This document shows, one piece after another, positions 20,398 through 28,870 of a DNA stretch of 64,000 nt (its first letter is position 1; the number at the start of each line of letters is the position of its first letter). The position numbers and the translations under genes are program-made. The notes below the pieces were generated by a model. The model had not been told where the DNA came from and did no database searches. It saw only the letters and a program-made list of their open reading frames with translations. The stretch comes from Streptomyces sp. F63 (GTDB taxonomy: Bacteria > Actinomycetota > Actinomycetes > Streptomycetales > Streptomycetaceae): the NCBI RefSeq assembly GCF_018070345.1, contig NZ_JAGPXX010000005.1, positions 1 through 64,000 of the forward strand, written 5' to 3'.

Positions 20398-21062
20398 CCA
20401 CGCCTCCCCGGGATGCGCGGAGTCGTCCGTTGAGGACCAGGAAGCCGGCCATCCCCCTTGCGGCACTGCTGGCAGTCGGCTTGGGGGGTTCCGCGGCTTA
20501 TCTCTTCGGGGTTCCACCGTTCGAGAAGCGCGGTGGCATCGGCGTGGAAAGCGTCTGTGCGTCTCTCGGCGAACCGGCGAAGGCGGCACGTGCGCTGGAA
20601 CGGGTTCTCCCCGACGCGTCCGAGTACTCCTTCGACGACAGCGTGAGCGGCGGAAACGTCGCACAGGGAGATTCCGGCTACACCGCCGACTGCTTCGTCT
20701 CTGGCGATGACGGTGTTCTGCTCAGCGCCAGAGCGCAGCTGATCCTGGTCGGTTCGCCGGGCAGCACACCGGAGGACTGGGAAGCCGAGGTCCTCGGGGA
20801 CAAGGCGGGGGAGAGCGGAAGTTTCGCGGCGGGATCGAAGGGCGTGGCATCGGCGTCCAGGGCGGCCGTACTGGTGCCCTGCGCCAAGCCCGGGACGGTT
20901 CCCGGGGGCTCGTACAGCCTCAGTGTCGTCGTCGACCGGAAGAAGGCGACTGGAGAAGGCGACTCCGGAATACGCCGGGGTCTGACCGATCTCGCTGTCG
21001 GCGCGGCCCGTTACTCGCATGAGAAGGCGGGCTGCGACCTTCCGTCCGAACTACCCGGCTGA
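20379..21062 (+). CDS. exported or membrane-anchored protein, function unknown
   Basis: A 227-aa protein with a basic N-terminus, one hydrophobic segment (about 24-43, IPLAALLAVGLGGSAAYLFG) and a Cys-containing extracytoplasmic domain (VCASLG, DCFVSGDD, LVPCAKP, GCDLP). The arrangement is similar to the preceding lipoprotein, although I cannot show homology. It starts at GTG 20379, overlapping the lipoprotein by 19 nt, so the two are probably coupled. It is convergent with esxA; a strong hairpin separates them. Confidence 0.75.
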   Translation: MRTKPLTTPPRDARSRPLRTRKPAIPLAALLAVGLGGSAAYLFGVPPFEKRGGIGVESVCASLGEPAKAARALERVLPDASEYSFDDSVSGGNVAQGDSGYTADCFVSGDDGVLLSARAQLILVGSPGSTPEDWEAEVLGDKAGESGSFAAGSKGVASASRAAVLVPCAKPGTVPGGSYSLSVVVDRKKATGEGDSGIRRGLTDLAVGAARYSHEKAGCDLPSELPG

Positions 21063-21126
21063 CCGGACGGTTCCGGCGCCCCGTTCCCGCCCGGGCAGGC
21101 GGTGGGTGGCGGGCAGGGGAACCGGA

Positions 21127-21171
21127 GAACGGCGGGGTGGGCGCCTCCCGTGCGCGTCCACCCCGCCGTTC
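21127..21171. terminator. bidirectional terminator between converging T7SS genes
   Basis: A 14-bp perfect inverted repeat (GAACGGCGGGGTGG at 21127-21140 with 21158-21171) and 17-nt loop lie between the stop of the 227-aa gene (+) and the stop of esxA (-). It probably works in both directions. Confidence 0.75.
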
Positions 21172-21202
21172 CCCTGTGCGGTTGTTCTGCCCCCGGCCGG
21201 GC

Positions 21203-21502
21203 TCAGAAGTGGCTGGCGGCCTTCCTGTCGCCCGCCTGGTAGGTCGGGCCCGCCTCGCGGACCGCCTTCGCGATGCTCTTCAGCGCCTCCTGGATGACGC
21301 GCGTCTCCTTGTCCCACTTGGCGTGGGCCGTGTCGGCCGCCGTCTTGGCCTCGCCCTCGAAGGTGTTCGAGACCGAACGGATCTTCTTCTGGAGAGCTTC
21401 GAGCGCCTCGTCCACGCGCCTCGCGCTCATGTCGATGCTCTTGGCCGCTTCTTCGAGCGAGGAGTACGTGACGAGCATGATGTCGCCGTTGTTGCTGCCC
21501 AT
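21203..21502 (-). CDS. esxA: WXG100-family secreted protein EsxA-like
   Basis: A 99-aa helix-turn-helix hairpin protein of the ESX substrate family. The turn carries F48-E-G50 in place of the usual W-x-G. A Y-x-x-x-D export motif is at Tyr88-Asp92 (TYQAGD) near the C-terminus. Start ATG at 21502 with AGGAG 7 nt upstream. It follows the 120-aa Esx gene by 67 nt, so both probably form one operon (the esxBA order reported for S. coelicolor). Assigning A versus B rests on that order, not on similarity search. Confidence 0.85.
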   Translation of the reverse strand: MGSNNGDIMLVTYSSLEEAAKSIDMSARRVDEALEALQKKIRSVSNTFEGEAKTAADTAHAKWDKETRVIQEALKSIAKAVREAGPTYQAGDRKAASHF

Positions 21503-21569
21503 GTGACTGCTCCTGGTGGCATGGATGTGGGTGGGGAGAAGGACGGGACGCGCGAGGCCGCGCTCCGCG

Positions 21570-21932
21570 TCAGTACTTGGCGATGTTCGAAACGGCCTGC
21601 TTCTCCGCCGCGGCATCACCGGAGAATCCGCCGGTCACGTCGACTCCGCGGAGCGCCGCCTGCACCTCGTCCTCGGTGTTGCCCGCGGTGGTACGGGTGA
21701 CCTGGATCGCTTCCTGGAAGTTGAGCAGCAGCCGCGAGATGCGGACCATGGCCATGTTGATCTCGTTCTGCTTCAGGTCGAAGGCGCCGGCACCGACACC
21801 CTTCCAGCGGCCCTCGAGCCCGTCGATGGTCCCCTGAAGGCGCTTTACCTCGCTCTTGATGCCCTCGAACTGAGTGGTGATCTCGTCCTGGAAAAGCTTG
21901 AGATCCTGATCTCCGACCTTCTGGACCGTCAT
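21570..21932 (-). CDS. esxB: WXG100-family secreted protein EsxB-like
   Basis: A 120-aa protein with the canonical turn W43-K-G45 between two amphipathic helices (residues about 10-40 and 48-82), then a flexible tail. It has no Y-x-x-x-D motif at the end, so it would rely on the EsxA partner's signal in a heterodimer. Start ATG at 21932 (GAGAAGG upstream). It lies between a mycosin gene and esxA, all leftward. Confidence 0.87.
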   Translation of the reverse strand: MTVQKVGDQDLKLFQDEITTQFEGIKSEVKRLQGTIDGLEGRWKGVGAGAFDLKQNEINMAMVRISRLLLNFQEAIQVTRTTAGNTEDEVQAALRGVDVTGGFSGDAAAEKQAVSNIAKY

Positions 21933-22038
21933 GTGTCCTTCTCCCTCTGCTGGATTCTGGAGTGAGCGGCGCCGGCTTGTCCGACGCCGCAGGTAGGGGT
22001 CAGTGGGTGGTGGGGCGGGTGCAGGTGCGCCGCCGCTG

Positions 22039-23316
22039 TCACAGGCTTCGCCGTCGGCGGAGCATGACAAAGGCACCGCCGGCGAGCGCGGCCGCCGCGG
22101 CGGCTCCGCCGATGACGAGGCCCAGGCTGCCGCCGCCCGCCTGCTCGTCCGAGGCCGAGACGGCCGCCTCGGCTCCGGGCTTGCCCTCGGGGGCCTCGGA
22201 CGACGGCGGTGCCGTCGGCTTCTTGGACGAAGAGGACGGCTTCTCGTTCTCGGCGTCGGGACCGGTCTTCTGGTTGGTGAGCGGGTTGATGTCCGGATCG
22301 CCGGGCTTGCCGAGGCCGCGGTTGATGTGAGCGCCGGGGCGAATGACGCCGTAACCGTAGTACTCACTCAGCGTCTTCTTATCGCCGTCCTTGCCTCTGC
22401 CGGCGCTTTCGAGCATGACCCGGAGCACCTGATTCGCGGTCCATTCGGGATGCGCGGACCAGATCAGGGCGGCGGAGGCGGAAGCCAGGGCGGTCGCAGC
22501 ACTCGTTCCGCCATCACCATCACAGTACTTCTGAAAAGTCTGATCGCACCAGAGTGGGATGTCCTTGCCCGGAGCGGCCAGGTCGACGAAGTCTCCGTGC
22601 TGGGAGTAGTCGGTCACGCGGCCGTCGGGGCCCGACGCCGCAACACCGACGACTTCCGGATAGCTGGCCGGGTACTCCTTCTTGTTCTCCTTGTGGCCAG
22701 TGTTTCCCACAGAAGCGAAGAACAACTTGCCCTTGCGTTGGGCATACTCCACAGCATCGTGAATTCTCGCGTTGTAGTACTCACTTCCCATCGACATGTT
22801 GATGATCTGCGCATCACTGTCCGCAGCGGCCCGGATCGCCTCTTGCTGGTCGAAGGCGTTAACCGATTCCCTGTTCTGCAGATCGGTGTCGGTCACCCGG
22901 AACGGAATGATCTTTGCACCTGGCGCCAAGCCCTGGAGTCCTCCCCCTTTGCCGGTCCCGGCAATGAGTTCGGCCATGGTCGTGCCATGCCCGTCGTAGT
23001 CGTCGGTCTCATCGCCCTTGACCCCGGTGGCGTCCATCCCTTTCAGCACCTGCCCCTTGAGTGAGGGCGTGGAGGGATTCACACCACTGTCGATGACCGC
23101 AACTTTGACGCCTTCCCCTGTGCTGGTCTCCCAAATCTCCTCGGCGTGCATGGCATCCAGGTACCACTGCTTGGACTGCACATCGATGGCCGACGCCGCA
23201 GGAGCCGCGCCAATGGCGCCGGCTCCCAGGAGTCCTCCCAACACCGCAGCGGAAAAGATCCGCTGGAGCGGACGGGACTTCCCGCGGATCCGGACCTTGG
23301 TCATTGCTGCCGTCAT
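22039..23316 (-). CDS. mycP: type VII secretion mycosin (subtilisin-like protease)
   Basis: A 425-aa membrane-anchored S8 protease. It has a signal peptide (cleavage near AASA, 40-43), catalytic Asp76 (VAVIDSGV), His110 (DGHGT), oxyanion Asn205 (SVGNTG), Ser272 (GGTSAATA), a Pro/Ser-rich linker and a C-terminal membrane helix (about 394-418) ending RRRRSL. Mycosins stabilise the ESX complex and cleave some substrates. Part of the gene is AT-richer than the surroundings (29/60 GC in 22741-22800), suggesting a recombined segment. The start is ATG 23316 or the second ATG at 23304. It lies 24 nt after the 611-aa gene. A second mycosin is at 25895. Confidence 0.92.
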   Translation of the reverse strand: MTAAMTKVRIRGKSRPLQRIFSAAVLGGLLGAGAIGAAPAASAIDVQSKQWYLDAMHAEEIWETSTGEGVKVAVIDSGVNPSTPSLKGQVLKGMDATGVKGDETDDYDGHGTTMAELIAGTGKGGGLQGLAPGAKIIPFRVTDTDLQNRESVNAFDQQEAIRAAADSDAQIINMSMGSEYYNARIHDAVEYAQRKGKLFFASVGNTGHKENKKEYPASYPEVVGVAASGPDGRVTDYSQHGDFVDLAAPGKDIPLWCDQTFQKYCDGDGGTSAATALASASAALIWSAHPEWTANQVLRVMLESAGRGKDGDKKTLSEYYGYGVIRPGAHINRGLGKPGDPDINPLTNQKTGPDAENEKPSSSSKKPTAPPSSEAPEGKPGAEAAVSASDEQAGGGSLGLVIGGAAAAAALAGGAFVMLRRRRSL

Positions 23317-23340
23317 CCTGACTTCCGAACCTTCCCGTGC

Positions 23341-25176
23341 CTATTCGATCACCGGTGGTACAGCACCACGCTGCCGCACTGCCCACTCGTCTTCCGGGAG
23401 ATGATCCGGACGTGCCGTCGGGCGTTGCCGCTCCTCGCCTCCGGACTGCCCCTGGCCAGCGCCTCGTTGGCCGGAACGCTCACCGGAGGAGGCACCTCTG
23501 ATCAGCGACTGCTCTCCCCTGCCGCTGGTCAGCGGAGCTCCGACGACGCCGTTCGTCCGAGAGACTCCGCGGCCGTTGGCCGGGGAAGTCCTTCCCGGCG
23601 GATTGGCCCCCAGGGCTCCCGACCGGGGGACTTGCGCCGAGGTACGCCCCGCGGTGTCCGCACCTCCGCCGACAACCGTCCCCCTGGGAAGGCGTGATGT
23701 GGAGGAGCCCCCGGTAGCGGACTGCGGCGTACCTCCGACGATCCCGGCCTGACGGCCGGGGCGCGGCCCCGCCGAGGCGTTGGGCCGACCGTCGGCAACC
23801 GGTCGGCCCGCCGTCGTGGGACGACCCGCAACAGGGCCCTGATGTCGCCCGTCGGCAGTACTGGGACGTCCAGCCGCTGGTTGCCCCGGCATCCCCGGCC
23901 TTCCCCCCATCGGAGCTCGGCCCTGGCTGCCGGAAGCGGGTGCACGGCCAGTGGATTGGGCAGGATTCCCCATGGGACCGGGGCGCCCCGCCGAACCAGG
24001 CCCTCCCGCGCCTGGGCCCGTGCCCGGAACGCCGGGCATGCCGGCCCGTCCGGGCAGTCCGGTGGCACGCCCGGGCGACGTCGAGCCCGGTGCACCGGTG
24101 GGCCCGGGACGTCCGACCGCACGAGGTCCGGGGCCGCCTCCGGGGGCTCCGGGGTGGCCCAGGGAACGTGGTCCGTCGCCACGTATGGGCACGCCGAAGC
24201 TCGGTCCCGTGGGGGGAACACGGTTCTCCCCCGCCGTGCCCGGGGCCGGTGAGGCCGGCCCGGGAGCCGGTGGCGCCGACGGTGCCGGCAGCGCTGAGGT
24301 CGTGTCGATCTCCATCCGAGTGGATTCCCGGACCGGCCCCGAGACGCCGAGATCAGCGATCCGAAAGGCGCCATCAGCCTGCCGTGCTCCTTCTCCCGAG
24401 CTCGGGGGTGACGGAGAAGTGCGGTACAGATCGGGCCGCGCACTCTCACCCGACGAGGAAGCCCCGTTGTCCCTGCCTCCCGCAGGCTGCGGCACCGGCG
24501 CCTGCAGCGTCCGCGGTGGTTTCGGCGGTTCCTGGGACGCCAGGGTCTCCTCGGAGACCGCGTAGAAGGACGCCAGGCGGTTCATCTGGTTGATGGCCTC
24601 CTGGCGGTCCTTCTCTACCTGAAGGGCTTTCTGGTACTCCGGGTTGTCCTCAGTGCGTTCCGGGACGGGGAATTCGTCCGGCTTCTTCTGGACGAGCCGT
24701 CCGTCGCGCGGCGGCCGGGCGCTGCGCACGGAGGACAGGCCCGTGCTCGCCACCTTCATCTGGGTGCCGACCGCGTTGGCGAAGGTGCCCAGTCCCCAGG
24801 CGTACTTGACGAGTTCCTGCCCGTACCGCTGGAACTCGGTGGCCGCTTCGCCTTTCCACTCGGTCTTCGTGACGAATCCGTTGAGTTCTTCCGCCGCCTC
24901 GTTGAGCGCTTTGGTGGCCTTCAGCAGGGACACGCCGGCGTCCTCCAGGTCGGAGGGCTTGGCGCTCTCCAGGAGGTCGAGCATCGGATTGAGCCGCGCG
25001 CCTTCGAAGTCCGTCCGGCCGAAGACACTCTTCCCGGGGCCCATGCCGAAGGCTCCCCGGAAGAAGTCCGGCAGCCGCTCCATCATGTCGGCCGTGCCGA
25101 ACTGGGCCTTGATCTCTGCCGAGTCCGCCTTCTGCTGCTCCTCGGGAGTCAACTCGGGCTTCTTCTCGTCACTCAC
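23341..25176 (-). CDS. WXG/PPE-like protein with long Pro/Gly tail
   Basis: A 611-aa protein. The helical N-terminal domain carries a W107-K-G109 turn (TEWKGEAATEFQRY) and, after the helices, Y205-x-x-x-E209 (YAVSE). This combination is seen in PPE/EspB-type ESX substrates. From about residue 215 to the end it is disordered and rich in Pro, Gly, Arg and Ala with many GRPG-type repeats, ending in a more complex tail (HLPEDEWAVRQRG). It starts 6 nt after the 149-aa helical protein and precedes mycP by 24 nt. I infer a secreted or surface protein. Start ATG 25176. Confidence 0.82.
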   Translation of the reverse strand: MSDEKKPELTPEEQQKADSAEIKAQFGTADMMERLPDFFRGAFGMGPGKSVFGRTDFEGARLNPMLDLLESAKPSDLEDAGVSLLKATKALNEAAEELNGFVTKTEWKGEAATEFQRYGQELVKYAWGLGTFANAVGTQMKVASTGLSSVRSARPPRDGRLVQKKPDEFPVPERTEDNPEYQKALQVEKDRQEAINQMNRLASFYAVSEETLASQEPPKPPRTLQAPVPQPAGGRDNGASSSGESARPDLYRTSPSPPSSGEGARQADGAFRIADLGVSGPVRESTRMEIDTTSALPAPSAPPAPGPASPAPGTAGENRVPPTGPSFGVPIRGDGPRSLGHPGAPGGGPGPRAVGRPGPTGAPGSTSPGRATGLPGRAGMPGVPGTGPGAGGPGSAGRPGPMGNPAQSTGRAPASGSQGRAPMGGRPGMPGQPAAGRPSTADGRHQGPVAGRPTTAGRPVADGRPNASAGPRPGRQAGIVGGTPQSATGGSSTSRLPRGTVVGGGADTAGRTSAQVPRSGALGANPPGRTSPANGRGVSRTNGVVGAPLTSGRGEQSLIRGASSGERSGQRGAGQGQSGGEERQRPTARPDHLPEDEWAVRQRGAVPPVIE

Positions 25177-25182
25177 CGGGAA

Positions 25183-25632
25183 TCACCCCATGTCCGTCGG
25201 AAGGTCCCTGTCGCGGTCAAGAACCTTCTTCTCGCCGCCGGTTTGTTCGTCCCGCTTCGCCTCCGCTCGCGCCGCTTCGTCCAGGCGGGCCCTGATCTCG
25301 TGGAACCGGCGCCGCATGTCGTTCTCCACGTTGTCGAAGCCGACGTCCGCCGCGTGCACGGCGATGCCCAGCATCTCGATCTGGTCACCGAGGGACTTGG
25401 AGAGCTCGACCAGCGCCTTGTGGACACGGTTGTACTGCTGGAAGAAGCCGTCCGCCTCCGCGAAGGGCAGGTTCGTCCCGCTGAAGGACCCGCGGCTGAC
25501 GCGTTCCAGCGCCACCTTGGAACTGCCGCCGTTGCCGCTCTCCAGCTCGGTCAGCAGCTTGTCGATCCGGGACCGGAACTTCCTGAGGGCGTCCACGCCG
25601 CGCTCGAGGTCACCCGCCACTGCCGTCCCCAC
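25183..25632 (-). CDS. small helical protein, PE-like partner
   Basis: A 149-aa, helical, charged protein without a signal peptide. Two predicted long helices flank a Gly/Ser-containing turn (SRGSFSGTNLPF). It is first in a leftward group with the 611-aa PPE-like protein, a mycosin and the two Esx genes. Its position before a PPE-like protein suggests a co-secreted partner, by analogy with PE/PPE pairs; this is inference. GTG start at 25632 with a poor ribosome binding site, so the true start is uncertain. Confidence 0.75.
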   Translation of the reverse strand: MGTAVAGDLERGVDALRKFRSRIDKLLTELESGNGGSSKVALERVSRGSFSGTNLPFAEADGFFQQYNRVHKALVELSKSLGDQIEMLGIAVHAADVGFDNVENDMRRRFHEIRARLDEAARAEAKRDEQTGGEKKVLDRDRDLPTDMG

Positions 25633-25732
25633 CGTTCACCGCATCGAGCACGATGCTCCCCCTCCCCGTTTCGCGCCGGCCCTCATCCGGCCGGCCGTTG
25701 GTGACCGGCCCGCGGCCGAACGCGCTCTGCCA

Positions 25733-25761
25733 ACAGTAGCCACCGACGGTGACAGTCCCAA
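25733..25761 (-). promoter_or_regulatory. candidate promoter for the PE/PPE-mycP-esx group
   Basis: On the minus strand TTGGGA (25756-25761) and TACTGT (25733-25738) are separated by 17 nt, about 100 nt upstream of the 149-aa gene. It is the best vegetative-type promoter in the 262-nt gap between this group and the second mycosin. The rest of the gap (25633-25894) shows nothing else I can name. Confidence 0.45.
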
Positions 25762-25894
25762 GTTCCTTACCGGTTCCGGTACTTCCCGGCGTTCATACGC
25801 CCGGACAACCTTAGGCCCCACACATCCGCTGCCGGGGTGACGGCACGTCATTGCGGCGGGCCGTGCGAGGAGTGTCACACCTCGGGCGCCCCCT

Positions 25895-27151
25895 TCACGC
25901 CTCCGTGCCGGCCCGGCCGCCTCCGCCCGCCGTGCGCCGCCGCCAGTCGCGCAGCGCGACCGCGCCGCCGCTGATCGACGCGACCAGGACGCCTCCGCCC
26001 ACCACCACGTACGTCGCCAGTCGCGCGTTGCGCTCTTCCGGGCTCTCGCCCAGGTGCAGTTCGGCCGGCGTGGGTGCCTCGGCCTTGGTCAGCCCCTCGC
26101 GGGCGACCGGCTCGCGGACCGGCTTGTCGTCCTCCGTCAGGGCGCGCACCGGGTCGACGACGCCCCAGCCCACCAACCGGTCGTGGCCGGCGATGGACCG
26201 CTCCGCCGTCTGCTGGAGCTGGGCGGTGATCTCCTCCTGCTCCCAGTCGGGGTGCTTGCTCTTGACGAGCGCCGCGACCGCGGCGACATAGGGCGCCGAG
26301 AAGCTGGTGCCGTTGTCGGCGCAGTGGCCGCCCCCGGGAACGGTGGAGATCATGTCGACTCCGGGGGCCGCTATGCCGACGAAGTCGCCCGACTGCGAGA
26401 AGGGCGCCCGTTCGTTGTTGCGGTCGGAGGAGGCCACGGCCAGCACCCCCGGGTACGACGCCGGGTAGGTCTTCTTGGCGTTGCCGCCGAGGCCGTCGTT
26501 GCCCGCCGAGGCGACGACCACGATCTCCCGCGCGAGGGCGGCGTCCACGGCCTGCCGGAGAGCCGGGGCGGGCTCCACGGCACCGGCCGTGTCCTGGGAG
26601 ATGTTGATGACGTCGGCCTTCTCCGCCACCGCGTGGTCGATGGCCCGGGCCAGGGTCGCGGCGGTGCCGTGTCCCTCCGCGTCGTTCTGCTGGATCGGGA
26701 TGATCGTCGCGTCGGGCGCGAGACCGACGAAACCGGTGCCCTCCGCGGGGCGGGCCGCGATGATCCCGGCGACCTTGGTGCCGTGGCCGACCGTGTCGGT
26801 CGTGCCGTTCTCCTTGCCGCGTTCCAGCTTGTTGCCGTTCTCGTCCTTGAGGTCGCGGTCCAGCAGGTTCCTGCCGCTGCCGGTGTCGACGGCGTCGCGG
26901 AGCTGGGGGTGCCGGGTGTCGACTCCGGTGTCGATGACGGCGACCCGGACTCCTTCGCCGGTCGACTGCTTCCACAGTTCGTCCAGCAGGACCCGCTGGA
27001 GCGCCCAGGGGCGGCCTTCGTACGGCTTCCCGGGGAAGGTGCACTGGTCCGGTGTGCCGGCCGCCGCGGGGGCGGTGGACAGGCCGGTGAGGGTGAGCAC
27101 GGCCACGGCCGCTGCCGCGGCGGTCAGCGGGCGAGGGTGGGTGAGGGTCAT
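25895..27151 (-). CDS. mycP: type VII secretion mycosin (second copy)
   Basis: A 418-aa S8 protease paralogous to the mycosin at 22039. It has a signal peptide (to about residue 31), catalytic Asp74 (VAVIDTGV), His123 (VGHGT), oxyanion Asn218 (SAGNDG), Ser283 (NGTSFSAP) and a C-terminal membrane helix (about 380-400) followed by a basic tail. It has a longer extension between Asp and His than the first copy. It starts 12 nt after eccB and is probably co-transcribed with it. It is the form most likely built into the EccB-containing complex. Start ATG 27151. Confidence 0.92.
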   Translation of the reverse strand: MTLTHPRPLTAAAAAVAVLTLTGLSTAPAAAGTPDQCTFPGKPYEGRPWALQRVLLDELWKQSTGEGVRVAVIDTGVDTRHPQLRDAVDTGSGRNLLDRDLKDENGNKLERGKENGTTDTVGHGTKVAGIIAARPAEGTGFVGLAPDATIIPIQQNDAEGHGTAATLARAIDHAVAEKADVINISQDTAGAVEPAPALRQAVDAALAREIVVVASAGNDGLGGNAKKTYPASYPGVLAVASSDRNNERAPFSQSGDFVGIAAPGVDMISTVPGGGHCADNGTSFSAPYVAAVAALVKSKHPDWEQEEITAQLQQTAERSIAGHDRLVGWGVVDPVRALTEDDKPVREPVAREGLTKAEAPTPAELHLGESPEERNARLATYVVVGGGVLVASISGGAVALRDWRRRTAGGGGRAGTEA

Positions 27152-27163
27152 CGGTCCGCCCCC

Positions 27164-28693
27164 TCACGAGCCCTGCGGCTGGCGCGCGGCACCGGTGGAC
27201 AGCCGCGGGCCGGTCGGCAGGAAGGTGGACCAGGCCGCCGGGACCGGCAGCGGCTCCACGTCCTTGTAGCCCAGCCGGTTCTGTGCCTGCCGCGCCTCCT
27301 GCAGCCGCTGCTGCTTCTCCCGCTGTGAGCCCGAGGATCCGATGCCGGAGTCCTCCGTCGCGCTGTCGCCGTTGGACTGCATGGCATAGCGCAGCCCGGT
27401 GTCGGTGACGAGGAAGAGGAAGCCGGTGCCGGTCTCGGAGCCCTTGAACTGACGGAAGAGCTGACCGGATCCGGGGGTGACGTAGGCGCTGCTGGAGCCG
27501 GTCGGCAGCGGGGCGGGGAAGCCGGTGCCGGCCCAGGTGCTGAGCACGGTGGAGCCGTCGTCGCCGTCCACCTCGCGAAGGACGTTGCACACGGTGTTGC
27601 GGCTGCCCTCCGCGGTGCCGGCCTCGTTGACGACCCGCGGCGTGTACCGGGGCCACCGGTTGTCCTCGACGAAGCGCCCGGAGGGCTCGAACGCGGCGGC
27701 GCTGACGGGCCTGGCCCGCTCGTCCTGTCCGAGCTCGATCAACTGCGGGCTGCTGAGCAGGAGTTTGGCCGTGAAGTCGGACACGGGGGCGACCCGGCCC
27801 GGCAGGACGACGTAGTGCTGCTTCCGCGTGCCGTCGGTGGCGGTGAGCACCATGCCGACCCTGTCGGCCTCCGGCTCCAGTTCGCCGGGGACGCCCGCGG
27901 GCCCGCCGACCGGGCCGGGCACCGTGGGGAAGTCGACGGTGTCCCCCCGGTGGAGGGTCTTCAGCCAGGCTTCGGAGACGCGCTGGGGCCTGCGGTCCTG
28001 TCCGGCGAGCAGGCGGAGCAGCAGTCCGTCCTTCGCCAGGGGGTAGGCCGTGCCGGCGGCGTCGATGACGTAGCGGCTGCCGTCGGGGCCCTCCGCGTAG
28101 AGCAGTTCGCCGCCGCGCAGGCGGTCGGTCCCCTCGGTCCGGCCCCGGTCGCGCTCGGCGAGGACGAACGCCGCCTTCTGGATGGCCTGGCCGCCCTGGC
28201 CGGGACGCTCGCAGACGGCCCAGCGCTTCGCCTTGCCGGCCTCCGCGGGCTCGGGCAGCCGGTCGGGGGCGTAGGGGATCCCGAGGGTGGCGCCGTGCGG
28301 GATCTTCCCGTTGTCGAGGACCGACTCGTCGACCTTGATGACCTCGTCCTTGTCCGGGGCGAGGAGGAGCCTGGCGGAGGCCATGTTGAGCACCGGGTGG
28401 AGCTGCGGTTTCTTCCTGCCGGTCCGCAGCACCACGTAGCGGGTGGTGGACTTGCTCGCGATGATCACGTTCTCCCCGGGCACGTCCCAGCCCTTGGGGG
28501 CCACCGGTTTGAACATGCCCCAGGCGCCGAACACCGCGAGGACCACGACGCCGATGACGGCGCCGGGCACCACCGCGCGCAGCGGACGCGGTGCCCCCTC
28601 CTCCGAACCGGTCGCGTTCGGCTGGAGGAACTGAGCGATCAGCCTCCGCCTGGCGAAGGTGTAGGCGTTGAGTTCGTCCCGCCGTGATGCCAT
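27164..28693 (-). CDS. eccB: type VII secretion protein EccB
   Basis: A 509-aa core ESX protein. It has a short cytoplasmic N-terminus with the family signature MASRRDELNAYTFARRR, one membrane helix (about 39-61), and a large periplasmic-side domain with paired cysteines (VCERPG and VCNVLRE). The ATG at 28693 is preceded by GGGGAGAGG and matches the family start; an earlier in-frame start at 28735 is not supported. It is divergent from eccE. A fragment of a second eccB occurs at 34738-34882. Confidence 0.93.
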   Translation of the reverse strand: MASRRDELNAYTFARRRLIAQFLQPNATGSEEGAPRPLRAVVPGAVIGVVVLAVFGAWGMFKPVAPKGWDVPGENVIIASKSTTRYVVLRTGRKKPQLHPVLNMASARLLLAPDKDEVIKVDESVLDNGKIPHGATLGIPYAPDRLPEPAEAGKAKRWAVCERPGQGGQAIQKAAFVLAERDRGRTEGTDRLRGGELLYAEGPDGSRYVIDAAGTAYPLAKDGLLLRLLAGQDRRPQRVSEAWLKTLHRGDTVDFPTVPGPVGGPAGVPGELEPEADRVGMVLTATDGTRKQHYVVLPGRVAPVSDFTAKLLLSSPQLIELGQDERARPVSAAAFEPSGRFVEDNRWPRYTPRVVNEAGTAEGSRNTVCNVLREVDGDDGSTVLSTWAGTGFPAPLPTGSSSAYVTPGSGQLFRQFKGSETGTGFLFLVTDTGLRYAMQSNGDSATEDSGIGSSGSQREKQQRLQEARQAQNRLGYKDVEPLPVPAAWSTFLPTGPRLSTGAARQPQGS

Positions 28694-28870
28694 CTGTCCG
28701 TTGCCTCTCCCCGCTGGACGGGCAGGTTCCACCACCGGTCGAGGGGCCTGCCGCCGTGCCGCCCCCTACTATGCCTGCCCATGCCCGCCGCATGCCGCTC
28801 AGGTAGGGTGACGGGCGGTTCAATACCCGTGAGCCGTTGGTGACTTGAACACGAGGGGGACGAGGCGGCG
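28694..28870. promoter_or_regulatory. eccB/eccE divergent promoter region
   Basis: A 177-nt intergenic region between divergent core genes. It contains CCCCTACTATGCC at 28763-28775, which recurs exactly at 34942-34954 between the decayed eccB and eccE copies, at similar distances from both starts. On the minus strand this reads GGCATAGTAGGGG, with CATAGT a plausible -10 for eccB. A second shared stretch, GGGTGACG, follows on the eccE side. Retention in both copies suggests functional promoter elements. Confidence 0.5.
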
